From an uncultured Bacteroidota bacterium (GTDB lineage Bacteria > Bacteroidota > Bacteroidia > Flavobacteriales > BACL11), in the NCBI GenBank assembly GCA_902579065.1, contig CACHFI010000006.1, positions 1-45,024 of the forward strand: a stretch of 45,024 nucleotides of DNA. The letters run 5' to 3'. Below, one piece after another: positions 44,665 to 45,024 of the stretch. Numbering within the stretch: the stretch's first letter is position 1; every line of letters starts with the position of its first letter. The notes below the pieces were generated by a model. That model searched no databases, had not been told where the DNA came from, and saw nothing but the letters and a program-made list of their open reading frames with translations. The translations under genes were made by a program, and so were the position numbers.

Positions 44665-45024
44665 ATGAAATATCATGAGATTATAGAAACTATTGATAAC
44701 AAAAATTATCAAAGTGTATATTTTCTCTCTGGAGATGAATACTATTACATTGACAAAATATCTAATTATGCCTCAACAAAAATTTTGACAGAAGAAGAAA
44801 AGTCATTTAATCAAGTTATCCTGTACGGAAAAGAGACAAATGTTAAAGAAATAATTGGAGAAGCAAAACAATATCCATTTGGTGCTAATAATAGAGTTGT
44901 CATTATAAAAGAAGCACAACAAGTTAGAAGTATTGAAGGACTTGAAAATTATATAGAAAATCCATTGAGCTCAACAGTACTAATTATTTGCTACAAAAAA
45001 AAGGTTGACAAAAGAAAGGGAATC
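44665..45024 (+). CDS. holA: DNA polymerase III subunit delta, N-terminal part (cut by window end)
   Basis: The first 120 residues are present, open to the window edge. The start MKYHEIIETIDNKNYQSVYFLSGDEYYYIDKIS matches the HolA pattern of a short N-terminal helix, then VYFLxGxExYYID. It continues with FNQVILYGKETNVKEIIGEAKQYPFGANNRVVIIKEAQQV and IENPLSSTVLIICYKKKVDKRKG, the usual delta-subunit domain I. Delta opens the sliding clamp within the clamp loader, whose ATPase subunit DnaX is encoded 4.6 kb away in this window. It is transcribed divergently from the nuclease-like gene. Confidence 0.9.
   Translation, partial: MKYHEIIETIDNKNYQSVYFLSGDEYYYIDKISNYASTKILTEEEKSFNQVILYGKETNVKEIIGEAKQYPFGANNRVVIIKEAQQVRSIEGLENYIENPLSSTVLIICYKKKVDKRKGI

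Overview
The window comes from a low-GC (roughly 30% by eye) member of the Bacteroidota, most likely a Flavobacteriales-type organism. Several independent signs agree: type IX secretion parts and cargo (PorQ, one type A and one type B C-terminal sorting tail), the Bacteroidota promoter element TAnnTTTG (sometimes with TTTG about 20 nt upstream), almost no Shine-Dalgarno sequences, a type B ribosomal protein L31, monomeric NADP isocitrate dehydrogenase and a long AcnB. Nearly all of it is housekeeping DNA packed tightly. Stop and start codons overlap within operons (TAATG, ATGA, TTGA), convergent genes share their last bases, and no gene-free stretch exceeds about 160 bases. I see no rRNA, tRNA, CRISPR array, insertion sequence or prophage.

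Layout. 1-1437 (-): truncated secreted protein with a thioredoxin-like domain, a calcium-loop motif and a LamG-like domain. 1524-6773 (+): dapD, a GT4 glycosyltransferase, tsaC, cca, a pRiA4b ORF-3-like gene and miaA, all overlapping end to start; three of the six mature tRNA. 6760-9834 (-): large secreted SprB-repeat protein with a type B tail. 9860-13336 (-): pyrR, pyrB, a small conserved gene, a secreted type A-tail protein and rnz. 13384-15297 (-): rpsA with a structured leader and a strong terminator. 15453-20466 (-): lon, porQ, cmk, ispH. 20536-21720 (-): GlmU-like sugar nucleotidyltransferase. 21799-22053 (-): rpmE2 with its own promoter and terminator. 22126-25029 (-): gyrB then mdh. 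25138-29776 (-): a 1001-residue periplasmic TPR protein and an outer-membrane beta-barrel. 29897-33228 (+): small unknown gene, ftsE-like ATPase, murB and a RecD/Dda-like helicase. 33230-40081 (-): dnaX, an M16 peptidase and icd. 40232-41311 (+): rpsF, rpsR, rplI with promoter and terminator. 41430-44201 (+): acnB. 44198-44650 (-): stand-alone PD-(D/E)XK nuclease-like gene, divergent from 44665-45024 (+): holA, truncated by the window end.

There is no obvious defence or biosynthetic island. The best leads are (a) an 11-A run in dnaX where either one-base slip stops translation at once, a candidate for making a short gamma-like clamp-loader subunit; (b) nested complementary segments in the rpsA leader; (c) an uncharacterised protein inside a tRNA-maturation operon; (d) a TPR plus outer-membrane barrel pair of unknown function; (e) a solo nuclease domain whose promoter interlocks with that of holA; and (f) promoters so close to start codons that several mRNAs should be leaderless.
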